7,572 nt of DNA from Elusimicrobiota bacterium (GTDB lineage: Bacteria; Elusimicrobiota; Elusimicrobia; Elusimicrobiales; Elusimicrobiaceae), in contig JAISVV010000086.1 in the NCBI GenBank assembly GCA_031271365.1, forward strand, positions 1 to 7,572, written 5' to 3'. Of this stretch, positions 1-6,570 are shown in pieces. The notes below the pieces were generated by a model. The model saw only the letters and a program-made list of their open reading frames with translations. It did no database searches and was not told the DNA's origin. The position numbers and the translations under genes are program-made. How positions within the stretch are numbered: the first letter of the stretch is position 1; every line of letters begins with the position of its first letter.

Positions 1-122
1 TCGTGCGCACGATATCCGATACGGCCGACCACAGCTCGCCCGTCAGCTTTGATTATTTTGTAAAAAACGTGGTAAGCAATTATTCGGCCAAAATAGTGCA
101 AAGCGTTTTTGAGCGGATATAG
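1..122 (+). CDS. mtnN: C-terminal end of 5'-methylthioadenosine/S-adenosylhomocysteine nucleosidase (5' end outside window)
   Basis: Only the last 39 codons are present, in the frame starting at base 3 and ending with TAG at 120-122. The peptide begins VRTISDTADHSSPVSFDYF. This matches the C-terminus of E. coli MtnN/Pfs as I recall it (RAISDVAD...SFDEF), including the SD pair whose Asp is the catalytic acid that protonates adenine N7; here that Asp codon is at 18-20. After it comes the usual amphipathic terminal helix. The enzyme is cytosolic and cleaves adenine from MTA and SAH, recycling methionine and clearing methyltransferase by-products. It has no evident link to the cell-envelope genes downstream. 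A related nucleoside phosphorylase-fold enzyme, such as futalosine hydrolase, cannot be fully excluded from so short a fragment. Confidence 0.8.
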   Translation, partial: VRTISDTADHSSPVSFDYFVKNVVSNYSAKIVQSVFERI

Positions 123-129
123 CATCAAA

Positions 130-145
130 GCCGCAGCATTGCGGC
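130..145. other. Short perfect hairpin between mtnN and msbA
   Basis: GCCGCA (130-135) and TGCGGC (140-145) pair perfectly over 6 bp around a GCAT loop, 8 bases after the mtnN stop. The bases that follow (GGCATAATTTGTT) are only loosely T-rich, so it would be a weak terminator at best. It could instead protect the 3' end of the mtnN transcript. Confidence 0.35.
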
Positions 146-170
146 GGCATAATTTGTTAAACTATAGTGT

Positions 171-1961
171 ATGGCTAAGCTTACTTTAAAAGATTTTAAC
201 TCCGCCCCGATGATAAAAAATTATCGTCGTATGTGGCCTTTTATCAAGCCCTATTGGTTTAGGGCTCTTTTGGGCGTTTTGCTTACTATACCCATAGGCT
301 CGCTTGACGCGGCCATAGCGATGTTTTTAAAACCGCTGATGGATAATGTTATGGTGGAAAAACAGCCCCACTTTTCGGCCTTGCTGCCGTTTTTGATTGT
401 GGGCTTTACTGTGATACAGGGGGTTTTAAATTATTCCGCCGCGTATCTTAACACCTGGGTCGGCTCCAAGATGACGACGGACATAAAGCGCAGGCTTTAC
501 GATAAACTGCTTTCCATGGATACGGCCTATTTTGACAAAAATAACTCCGGCACTATTTTAATACGCTACTCCACCGACGCGGAGTCCGCCTCAACGGGGC
601 TGGTTAACAACTTAAAACAATTTTTGTCTAAATTTTTCTCGTCTTTGGCTTTGGTATTTGTTTTATTTTATAACTCCTGGCATTTGGCCGTAATTGCCGT
701 TGTTATTTTGGTTGTTTCTTTTTATCCGCTGCGCATTGTGCGCGCCAAAATGAAAGAGATTATAACCAAATCCGTCGGCGCGGGCAGCATTATAATGACG
801 CTTTATAACGAAACGTTCAGCGGTAACCGCACCATACATTCTTTTACCATGGAAGAGCGCCAGCGCGCCAATTTTAAATCCACTACGGACGATATTTTTA
901 CCCTGTCCATGAAGATGGTGCAAGGCACTAACTGGATATCGCCGGCTATGCACATCATAATGTCCGTGGGCATTGCTTTAGTGGTTGGTTTTGGCAGCTA
1001 TCTTATCGTTAACGGCATAATAACCAGCGGCAACTTTGTGGCTTTTATAGCCGCGCTGTTAATGTTATACACGCCGATGAAAACCGTGGGCAACAATTAT
1101 GTCGCGGTGCAGCAATCCTTTATGGCCATAGACCGTATTTTTGATATATTGGATTTGCAGCCAAAGCTGGTTTGCGCCCCCGATGCAAAAGAAATTACGG
1201 GTATAAGGGACAGCATTGTTTTTGATAAAGTGCATTTTTCTTACAACGCGGATAAAGAAGTTTTAAAAGACGTTTCTTTAAAAATTAAGACGGGGCAAAC
1301 GGTTGCGCTTGTAGGCAACAGCGGCGGCGGTAAAACCACTATCTCCAGCCTGATACCCAGGCTTTACGACGTTACCGGCGGTGCCGTTAAAGTAGACGGG
1401 GCTAATGTGCGCGATATAAAAATAAGTTCGCTGCGTAAAAATATAGCGATTGTGTTTCAGGATAATTTTTTATTTTCCGGCACTATCAGGGATAATATTA
1501 TCGCCGGCAACCCCGCCGCCTCGGAGCAGGATGTTATCCAAGCCGTCAAAAACGCTTATTTGGACGATTTTATAAAATCCCTGCCCGCCGGCCTTGATAC
1601 TGAGATTGGGGAAAGGGGCATTTTACTTTCCGGCGGGCAAAAGCAGCGCGTTGCCATAGCGCGCGCCTTCCTTAAAAACGCGCCCGTGGTTATTTTAGAC
1701 GAAGCCACCAGCGCCCTTGATAATAAGTCCGAGAAAATTGTGCAGGAAGCCATTGATAATTTAATGAAGAACCGCACCGTAATCGTAATAGCGCACCGCC
1801 TTTCAACCGTGCGCCACGCAAACAAAATTGTGGTAATAAACGACGGCAAAATAGCCGAGGAAGGCACTCACGAAGAGCTGCTGAAACTTGGCGGCCCGTA
1901 TTACGCGCTGTACAACAGCCAGTTTAAAAAGCAGGAAACGCCGCCCGGCGCGGCTTCTTAA
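171..1961 (+). CDS. msbA: MsbA-type lipid A export ABC transporter (permease and ATPase fused)
   Basis: This is a 596-residue half-transporter of the usual MsbA length, acting as a homodimer in the inner membrane. Residues about 27-303 form the six-helix exporter domain, with hydrophobic stretches near 30-50, 68-90, 148-187 (two helices) and 258-303 (two helices). Residues about 345-585 form the ATPase: Walker A GNSGGGKTT (382-390), Q-loop Q430, signature LSGGQKQR (486-493), Walker B VVILDE (506-511), D-loop SALD (514-517) and H-loop H542. All catalytic residues are intact. The best-known member flips core-lipid A across the inner membrane, which fits the nearby lipid A modification genes, but sequence alone does not separate it from other lipid or drug exporters of the same subfamily. 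ATG at 171 is the first in-frame start after the stop at 150-152. No Shine-Dalgarno sequence is visible before it. Confidence 0.88.
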   Translation: MAKLTLKDFNSAPMIKNYRRMWPFIKPYWFRALLGVLLTIPIGSLDAAIAMFLKPLMDNVMVEKQPHFSALLPFLIVGFTVIQGVLNYSAAYLNTWVGSKMTTDIKRRLYDKLLSMDTAYFDKNNSGTILIRYSTDAESASTGLVNNLKQFLSKFFSSLALVFVLFYNSWHLAVIAVVILVVSFYPLRIVRAKMKEIITKSVGAGSIIMTLYNETFSGNRTIHSFTMEERQRANFKSTTDDIFTLSMKMVQGTNWISPAMHIIMSVGIALVVGFGSYLIVNGIITSGNFVAFIAALLMLYTPMKTVGNNYVAVQQSFMAIDRIFDILDLQPKLVCAPDAKEITGIRDSIVFDKVHFSYNADKEVLKDVSLKIKTGQTVALVGNSGGGKTTISSLIPRLYDVTGGAVKVDGANVRDIKISSLRKNIAIVFQDNFLFSGTIRDNIIAGNPAASEQDVIQAVKNAYLDDFIKSLPAGLDTEIGERGILLSGGQKQRVAIARAFLKNAPVVILDEATSALDNKSEKIVQEAIDNLMKNRTVIVIAHRLSTVRHANKIVVINDGKIAEEGTHEELLKLGGPYYALYNSQFKKQETPPGAAS

Positions 1962-1986
1962 CGCCGCCGCGCGGCCCGCCTGCGCA

Positions 1987-2030
1987 GTATAAATTTAAAA
2001 ACCCCCTCACGGGGGCTTTTAAATTTATAC
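1987..2030. terminator. Bidirectional intrinsic terminator between msbA (+) and tRNA-Ser (-)
   Basis: Two 20-base arms (1987-2006 and 2011-2030) pair around a TCAC loop with one mismatch (A2001 opposite C2016). The core is five G:C pairs flanked by A/T pairs. Read on the plus strand, GGGGGC is followed by TTTTAAATTT. Read on the minus strand, GGGGG is followed by TTTTTAAATTT. It therefore suits both convergent transcripts. Its outermost right-arm base, 2030, is also the discriminator base of the tRNA. Confidence 0.9.
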
Positions 2031-2117
2031 GGAGAGGGAGGGATTCGAACCCTCGAGGCCCTTTTGGAGCCTACAGTCTTTCCAGGACTGCGCCTTCAAC
2101 CGCTCGGCCACCTCTCC
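2030..2117 (-). tRNA. tRNA-Ser, anticodon GGA
   Basis: On the minus strand the acceptor arm GGAGAGG (from 2117) pairs perfectly with CCTCTCC (2031-2037). A GCC/GGC D stem follows. The anticodon arm CAGTC-CTGGAAA-GACTG carries GGA at 2083-2081, which reads UCC and UCU serine codons. The variable region is 19 bases long and contains its own stem (AGGC...GCCT), as in class II serine tRNAs. The T arm is GAGGG-TTCGAAT-CCCTC. The next base, G at 2030, is the discriminator expected for serine tRNA. CCA is not encoded (GTA follows), so the end must be added by CCA-adding enzyme. Confidence 0.97.
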
Positions 2118-2120
2118 AAA

Positions 2121-2149
2121 TCAATAAAAACAGCGGCAGATAACCGCTG
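2121..2149 (-). terminator. Terminator-like hairpin downstream of ugd, in the tRNA-Ser leader
   Basis: On the minus strand CAGCGG (2149-2144) and CCGCTG (2136-2131) pair perfectly around a 7-base loop and are followed directly by TTTTTATTGA. This is the form of a small intrinsic terminator and lies about 60 bases after the ugd stop. It also lies between the apparent tRNA promoter (-10 at 2159-2164) and the tRNA 5' end, so it may instead fold in the tRNA leader. With only 6 bp, termination is probably partial. Confidence 0.5.
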
Positions 2150-2158
2150 ATATACACA

Positions 2159-2167
2159 ATTATACCA
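2159..2167 (-). promoter_or_regulatory. Extended -10 promoter for tRNA-Ser
   Basis: The minus strand reads TGGTATAAT: a perfect TATAAT (2164-2159) with the extended -10 TG at 2167-2166. No good -35 hexamer lies 16-18 bases upstream, where the sequence is the GC-rich end of the ugd 3' region; an extended -10 can compensate for that. A start near 2152 would give a leader of about 35 bases before the tRNA. Confidence 0.6.
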
Positions 2168-2194
2168 AATATTGTTTTGCCGCCGCTACCGCCG

Positions 2195-2206
2195 CCGCTT
2201 GCGCGG
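2195..2206 (-). other. GNRA-tetraloop hairpin just after the ugd stop
   Basis: On the minus strand CCGC-GCAA-GCGG forms a 4-bp all-G:C stem capped by a stable GCAA tetraloop, starting 2 bases past the ugd TAA. No T-run follows, so it is not a standard intrinsic terminator. It may protect the mRNA 3' end. The bases from there to 2177 are simple GGC/GGT-rich sequence. Confidence 0.3.
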
Positions 2207-2207
2207 T

Positions 2208-3521
2208 TTATTTAACCGGCTTTCTGCCAACGCTGTGGTAAGTTACGCCCGTCATGTCGGCCGGCGAGTACATATTGCGCAGGTCTACTACAAGGGGTGT
2301 TTTTAGCAGTTTTTTATAGTCTCGCGCGGTTATTTTTTTAAATTCCGGCCACTCGGTTAAAATCAGGGCTCCGTCGGCGCCTTTTAGCGCCCGCGGCGCG
2401 CTGTTTGCAAATTTAGCGTAGGGGAAAAACTGCGGCCCGTGTTTTTTGCCCTGCGGGTCGTAGATAACAAGGCTTACGCCCGAAAGATGCAGCTGCGATA
2501 AAATGCCTATGCTGGGCGAGTCGCGCATATCATCGGTTTCGGCCTTAAAAGTAACGCCCAAGACGGCTATTTTTTTGCCGCGCAATTTGCCTTCAAAGGC
2601 GTTTTCTATCTTGGCAAGCATTTTAAAGCGGCGGGCGTTATTTTCGGCTATGGTTGTTTCTACAAGTTTTAAAGGCGCGCCGTACTGCTTGGCCATGCGG
2701 TCTAAAGCCAGAGTATCCTTCGGAAAGCACGAACCCCCGAACCCCGGCCCCGGATTTAAAAACTTGTGGCCTATGCGGCTGTCTAAGCCTATGCCTTTGG
2801 CGACGTCCTGCACGTCGGCGCCGGCCTTTTCGCACATATCGGCAAGCTCGTTTATAAACATAATCTTCATGGCCAGGAAAGAGTTTGAGGCATACTTAAT
2901 CATATTGGCCGTTGCGGGGCAGGTGTGCAAAAGCGGGTAGCCTTTATCGGTAAGCGGTTTGTATAAGGCGCGCATTATTTTTAAGGATTTCCCGTCGCTG
3001 GCGCCGATTACTATGCGCTCGGGTTTTAAAAAATCGCTTACGGCAAAGCCCTCGCGCAGGAACTCCGGGTTAGACACTACCGAAAATTTGGCCTTAGCCG
3101 CGGCGGTTTTTATTATATTTTCCACAGCTTCGGCGGTGCCTATGGGTACGGTGGATTTTAGCACCACGGCCTTGTATTCGTTTTTGATGTTTTTAGCGAT
3201 ATCTTTTGCAACGGCAAAGACGCAGGATAAATCCGCCTCGCCGGTTTCTTTATCGGCGGGAGTGCCTACGGTTATAAAAATGATTTGGCACTTTTCTATG
3301 GCTTTGCCAAGGTCCGTGGTAAAATTTATTCTGCCGGCTTTATAGGCGTTTTGCACGATAGCGGCCAAATCCTTTTCGTAAATGGGCATTATGCCTTTTT
3401 TTAGGTTTTTTATGCGCTCGCGGTTATTATCCACGCAAATTACATTGTGCCCCAAATGCGCAAAGCACGCCCCGCTTACCAACCCCACATACCCGGTGCC
3501 AACCATGCAAACGTTTTTCAT
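2208..3521 (-). CDS. ugd: UDP-glucose 6-dehydrogenase
   Basis: This 437-residue cytosolic enzyme makes two NAD+-dependent oxidations of UDP-glucose to UDP-glucuronate. The N-terminal Rossmann motif is GTGYVG (8-13), and D31 in CVDNN suits the NAD ribose. The substrate region NPEFLREG (151-158), K209 and N213 in the KYASNSF motif, and the catalytic Cys265 in GFGGSCFPKD are all present. The C-terminal UDP-binding domain starts near 315 (KKIAVLGVTFK) and includes DDMRDSPS. The length fits the roughly 440-residue bacterial class (TuaD-like) rather than the shorter E. coli Ugd. ATG at 3521 follows AGAGG with a 5-base spacer. UDP-glucuronate is the substrate of the ArnA dehydrogenase encoded in the divergent operon, so this gene very likely supplies L-Ara4N synthesis, though capsule or other uronic-acid polymers could share it. 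Confidence 0.95.
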   Translation of the reverse strand: MKNVCMVGTGYVGLVSGACFAHLGHNVICVDNNRERIKNLKKGIMPIYEKDLAAIVQNAYKAGRINFTTDLGKAIEKCQIIFITVGTPADKETGEADLSCVFAVAKDIAKNIKNEYKAVVLKSTVPIGTAEAVENIIKTAAAKAKFSVVSNPEFLREGFAVSDFLKPERIVIGASDGKSLKIMRALYKPLTDKGYPLLHTCPATANMIKYASNSFLAMKIMFINELADMCEKAGADVQDVAKGIGLDSRIGHKFLNPGPGFGGSCFPKDTLALDRMAKQYGAPLKLVETTIAENNARRFKMLAKIENAFEGKLRGKKIAVLGVTFKAETDDMRDSPSIGILSQLHLSGVSLVIYDPQGKKHGPQFFPYAKFANSAPRALKGADGALILTEWPEFKKITARDYKKLLKTPLVVDLRNMYSPADMTGVTYHSVGRKPVK

Positions 3522-3550
3522 TTAAACCTCTTTGTTGAGCAGCATATAAA

Positions 3551-3561
3551 GTATAATATAC
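3551..3561. promoter_or_regulatory. Palindrome GTATA-A-TATAC in the ugd/arnB intergenic region
   Basis: GTATA (3551-3555) and TATAC (3557-3561) are perfect inverted arms around one central base. The site covers the predicted ugd start of transcription and the plus-strand TATAAT, so a bound regulator would affect both directions. Part of the symmetry comes simply from the -10-like A/T sequence, so an operator role is inferred. Confidence 0.25.
3552..3557 (+). promoter_or_regulatory. Possible -10 element for the arn operon
   Basis: A perfect TATAAT lies on the plus strand 51 bases before the arnB ATG. No good -35 sits at standard spacing; TTGTTG (3532-3537) is only 14 bases away. The promoter may therefore need an activator, or another element may be used. 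It falls within the central palindrome and overlaps the ugd promoter region. Confidence 0.35.
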
Positions 3562-3590
3562 ATTATGACACAAAATAAATATATAGTCAA
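3562..3590 (-). promoter_or_regulatory. Sigma-70-type promoter of ugd
   Basis: The minus strand has TTGACT (3590-3585), a 17-base A/T-rich spacer, and CATAAT (3567-3562). Each hexamer is one base from consensus and the spacing is ideal. Transcription would start near 3555, giving a leader of about 35 bases that contains the ugd ribosome binding site (AGAGG at 3531-3527). Confidence 0.7.
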
Positions 3591-3608
3591 AAGAGGTTAG
3601 TTAAAGAT

Positions 3609-4778
3609 ATGAGAGACGCCTTTTTGCCTTTTGCCAAACCCGATATCGCGGAAGACGCCGTAGCCGCAGTAGCGCAGTGCCTGCGCAGCGGCTGGCTTAC
3701 AACGGGCCCGCGCGCAATAGAATTTGAAGAAGTCTTTAAAACCTACACCGGCGCAAAATACGCGCTTGCCGTAAACTCGGCCACCGCCGGCCTGCACGGC
3801 GCGTTTAGCGCTTTGGGCCTTAAAAAAGGCGACGAAGTTATAACCTCGCCCATGACTTTTGCCGCAACGCTTAACACCATTATTTTTGCCGGCGCAACGC
3901 CCGTGTTGGCCGATATAGACCCGCGCGGTTTAAATATTTTACCCGCCGAGATTGAAAAAAAAATAACGCCCCGCACAAAAGCCATCGCGCCCGTGCACTT
4001 TGCCGGCCGCCCGTGCGATATGGCGGCCATAGAGGCCATCGCCAAAAAACATAACCTTTGGATTATAGAAGACGCGGCCCACGCCCTGGGCGCGGCTGCA
4101 GGCGGCCAAAAAATAGGCAAGCCCGGGGTTAAAAAGGCGGCGGTGTTTAGCTTTCATCCCACCAAAAACATAACCACCGGCGAAGGCGGCATAGTGTGCG
4201 TTGACGACGATAATATGGCGGAGTTTATATACGTCTTCCGCCTGCACGGCATGAGCAAAGGCGCCGGGAACCGCTACGCCGCCAAAGGCAAAGCGCATTA
4301 TGATATTTTAATGCCGGGCCTTAAATACAATATGCTTGATATGCAGGCGGTTATCGGCTTATCGCAAATGAAGCGGCTTGAGGCCTTTAACGCCCGCCGC
4401 GCGCAGATAGCCGCAAAATACATGCAGGCCTTTAAAGACGTTGAGGGCCTTATTTTGCCGCCGCCGGTTAAGGCGGGCGATACGCACTCCTGGCACATTT
4501 TTACGCCGCTTATAGACATTGATAAATTAAAAATAACGCGCGACGAATTTATGAAACTTATGGGCGCGCAAAATATCGGCACCGCGCTGCACTATCAGGC
4601 GGCGCATTTGTTTAGCAGCTATCAAAAAGCCTACGGCTGGAAGCGGGGCGACTGCCCCAACGCCGAGTACGCGGCAAGCCGCATAGTGTCGCTGCCGCTG
4701 TTTCCCGCGATGGAAGAGCGCGACATACAAGACACCATAAAAGCCGCAAAAGAAATACTTAAAGCAAATAAGAGATAA
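3609..4778 (+). CDS. arnB: UDP-4-amino-4-deoxy-L-arabinose aminotransferase (ArnB)
   Basis: This 389-residue PLP enzyme of the DegT/DnrJ/EryC1 fold-type I family is close to the 379-385 residues of enteric ArnB. It transfers an amino group from glutamate to UDP-4-keto-arabinose, giving UDP-L-Ara4N in the cytosol. The N-terminus (FLPFAKPDI...SGWLTTGP) parallels ArnB. The PLP-phosphate region NSATAGLH is at 56-63, Asp155 in IIEDAAHALG should bind the pyridine nitrogen, and Lys186 in SFHPTKNITTGEGG is the Schiff-base lysine. The DegT family has many sugar specificities, so the ArnB call rests on similarity plus the arnC-arnA neighbours. ATG at 3609 has AGAGG 12 bases upstream, unusually far, and no other in-frame start is nearby. 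It is the first gene of the operon; arnC starts 3 bases after its stop. Confidence 0.9.
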   Translation: MRDAFLPFAKPDIAEDAVAAVAQCLRSGWLTTGPRAIEFEEVFKTYTGAKYALAVNSATAGLHGAFSALGLKKGDEVITSPMTFAATLNTIIFAGATPVLADIDPRGLNILPAEIEKKITPRTKAIAPVHFAGRPCDMAAIEAIAKKHNLWIIEDAAHALGAAAGGQKIGKPGVKKAAVFSFHPTKNITTGEGGIVCVDDDNMAEFIYVFRLHGMSKGAGNRYAAKGKAHYDILMPGLKYNMLDMQAVIGLSQMKRLEAFNARRAQIAAKYMQAFKDVEGLILPPPVKAGDTHSWHIFTPLIDIDKLKITRDEFMKLMGAQNIGTALHYQAAHLFSSYQKAYGWKRGDCPNAEYAASRIVSLPLFPAMEERDIQDTIKAAKEILKANKR

Positions 4779-4781
4779 AAA

Positions 4782-5720
4782 ATGCAAAAAGTATCTTTGG
4801 TTATACCGGTTTATAACGAGCAGGAAAGCCTGCCCGCGCTTTTTGAGCGCACGCTTAAAGCCATGGACGCTTTAAACCGCCCGTACGAAATTATTTTTGT
4901 AAACGACGGCAGCAAAGATAAATCCATAGACCTGCTGCGCGCGCAGCACGGCGCGCGGCCCGATGTTGTAAAGATAATAGATTTTAACGGCAACTTCGGC
5001 CAGCATATGGCTATAGTGGCCGGCTTTGCAAAAGTAAGCGGCGATATAGTTATCACCATGGACGCGGACCTGCAAAACCCGCCGGAAGAAATCGCCCGTA
5101 TGCTGGCCGAGTTTGACAAAGGCCACGACGTTGTCGGCACCATACGCGAGAACCGCGACGACCCTTTTTACCGCAAATTTTGCTCTAAAATAGTAAACAT
5201 AATAACCAATAAAATAACGGGCCTTAACATACACGATTACGGCTGTATGCTGCGGTTGTACGCGCGCCGCATAGCCGACATTATCGCCGCAAGCGAGGAA
5301 GGCACCACCTTTATCCCCGCCTTTGCCCAAAAATTTGCCGCCAGCCCCGCGGAGATTTTTATAGCGCACAATAAGCGCGAGAGGGGCGTTTCCAAATACA
5401 GCCTGCTGCGGCTGATATCGCTTAACTTTGATTTGATGACAAATTTTTCCATGGCGCCTTTGCAGTTTATAACGATATCGGGCATGGCGGTATCGGCTTT
5501 AAGCGTGCTTTTTGCCGTTTTCCTTTTTGCGCGCCGGCTTATCGTGGGGCCCGAGGCGGAGGGTTTGTTTACGCTTTTTGCGATACAATTTTTCCTTATC
5601 GGGTTTTTGATAAGCTCGTTGGGCGTGGTGGGCGAATACGTGGGCAGGGTTTCCAAAGAAGTGCGCAAACGCCCAAAATACGTTATCAAACAGGAGTACG
5701 GCCTTGAGCAGCGCAAATAA
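4782..5720 (+). CDS. arnC: Undecaprenyl-phosphate 4-deoxy-4-formamido-L-arabinose transferase (ArnC)
   Basis: This 312-residue membrane-bound family 2 glycosyltransferase moves L-Ara4-formyl-N from UDP to undecaprenyl phosphate at the inner face of the inner membrane. The catalytic domain opens with VSLVIPVYNEQESLP (4-18), carries VNDGS (40-44) and has the metal-binding DAD at 94-96 inside MDADLQNPPEEI. The stretch DYGCMLR (152-158) and the serine/lysine-rich KYS motif near 205 also match ArnC closely. Two C-terminal membrane helices lie near 226-252 and 262-285, followed by GEYVGR and a basic tail, as in ArnC. Enteric ArnC is about 322 residues. Relatives such as dolichyl-phosphate mannose synthases and GtrB share the fold, but the similarity and the neighbours favour ArnC. 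Only 3 bases separate it from arnB, and its end overlaps the next gene by 17 bases. Confidence 0.93.
   Translation: MQKVSLVIPVYNEQESLPALFERTLKAMDALNRPYEIIFVNDGSKDKSIDLLRAQHGARPDVVKIIDFNGNFGQHMAIVAGFAKVSGDIVITMDADLQNPPEEIARMLAEFDKGHDVVGTIRENRDDPFYRKFCSKIVNIITNKITGLNIHDYGCMLRLYARRIADIIAASEEGTTFIPAFAQKFAASPAEIFIAHNKRERGVSKYSLLRLISLNFDLMTNFSMAPLQFITISGMAVSALSVLFAVFLFARRLIVGPEAEGLFTLFAIQFFLIGFLISSLGVVGEYVGRVSKEVRKRPKYVIKQEYGLEQRK
5692..5706 (+). promoter_or_regulatory. Ribosome binding site that fixes a TTG start
   Basis: AGGAG at 5692-5696, inside the end of arnC, lies 7 bases before TTG at 5704. The next ATG (5752) would remove the first beta strand of the formyltransferase (SILFFGFSMAG), so TTG is the better start. 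Confidence 0.75.
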
Positions 5721-6570
5721 GCGGCCTTCAATTTTATTTTTTGGCTTCAGTATGGCGGGCGCGGCTGTTTTGCGCGCGCTTATTGCCGCCGGCGCAAACA
5801 TAGCCGCGGTTTATACCTACGAAGATAACCCCGCGGAAAATTGGTTTGAATCCGTCAAAAATTTAGCTTTGCAAAATAATATCCCCGTTTTTACGCCGGA
5901 AAGTTTATCGCCCGCCGATATTGATAATATCCGTAAAATTGCGCCGCAGATAATTTTATCTGTCTATTACCGCTCGCTGCTGCCGGCGGAAGTTTTAAAA
6001 CTTGCGCTGCGCGGCGCGTATAATATACACGGCTCTTACCTGCCCAAGTACCGCGGGCGCGCGCCGGTAAACTGGGTTTTGGTTAACGGCGAGAGCGAAA
6101 CCGGCGCCACTTTGCACCATATGACGGCGCGCGCCGACGCCGGCGATATCGTGGAGCAGGAAAAAGTAAAAATAGCTTTTGAAGACGACGCTTTTAGCCT
6201 TACCAAAAAAGTTTCCGCCGCCGCCGTCGGGATAATAAAACGCGCCCTGCCTTTGCTGGAAAACGGCCCCGCGCCGGCGCGGCCGCAGGATATGGCGCAG
6301 AGCACCCGCTTCGGCCGGCGCACGCCGGCGGACGGGCGCATAAACTGGGCGTGGGACGCTTTAAAAATTTACAATTTAATACGCGCGGTAACAAAACCTT
6401 TTCCCGGCGCGTTTGCGCAGGTTGACGGCAAAGAAATAATTATTTGGCGCGCAAAACCGCTTGATAAAAAAAGCGGCTTGCCCGCGGGCGGCGTTGCGCT
6501 CCGCGCGCCGTTTATAATAGCCACCGGCGGCAACGATTTGGAAATTTTGGAGTATGAGGAGAGATTATGA
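5704..6570 (+). CDS. arnA: UDP-L-Ara4N formyltransferase (stand-alone ArnA N-terminal domain)
   Basis: This 288-residue cytosolic enzyme matches the first ~290 residues of E. coli ArnA. It transfers a formyl group from 10-formyltetrahydrofolate to the 4-amine of UDP-L-Ara4N, which drives the pathway forward. The catalytic set is present: N107 and H109 in NIHGSYLPKYRGRAP, and D145 in RADAG, matching N102, H104 and D140 of E. coli. FGRRTPADG (203-211) and the RAVTKPFPGAF segment (227-237) follow as in ArnA. The protein stops soon after NDLEILEYEERL, so it lacks the roughly 30-residue interdomain stretch seen in E. coli. It starts at TTG with AGGAG 7 bases before, overlaps arnC by 17 bases, and overlaps the dehydrogenase gene by 4 bases (ATGA). 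A methionyl-tRNA formyltransferase is unlikely given the context and motifs. Confidence 0.92.
   Translation: MSSANKRPSILFFGFSMAGAAVLRALIAAGANIAAVYTYEDNPAENWFESVKNLALQNNIPVFTPESLSPADIDNIRKIAPQIILSVYYRSLLPAEVLKLALRGAYNIHGSYLPKYRGRAPVNWVLVNGESETGATLHHMTARADAGDIVEQEKVKIAFEDDAFSLTKKVSAAAVGIIKRALPLLENGPAPARPQDMAQSTRFGRRTPADGRINWAWDALKIYNLIRAVTKPFPGAFAQVDGKEIIIWRAKPLDKKSGLPAGGVALRAPFIIATGGNDLEILEYEERL

Noticed and set aside
2177..2206. GC-rich run after ugd as a repeat array or the end of a further gene
   Set aside because: It is about 30 bases of GGC/GGT-rich sequence with one small hairpin. There is no regular repeat unit with spacers and no coding signal.
2503..3345. Plus-strand open frames opposite ugd (2503-2940, 2959-3345 and shorter ones)
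   Set aside because: They lie antisense to a well-supported ugd with intact motifs. Their translations show no family resemblance, and no binding site favours them.
3522..3608. PhoP or PmrA box controlling arnB or ugd
   Set aside because: I looked for the direct repeats TGTTTA-N5-TGTTTA and CTTAAG-type repeats on both strands and found none, so enteric-style control is not supported.
4872..5731. Long minus-strand open frames opposite arnC (4872-5369, 5237-5731)
   Set aside because: The plus-strand frame has continuous ArnC homology with GT2 motifs and membrane helices. The antisense frames reflect low stop frequency in GC-rich codons.
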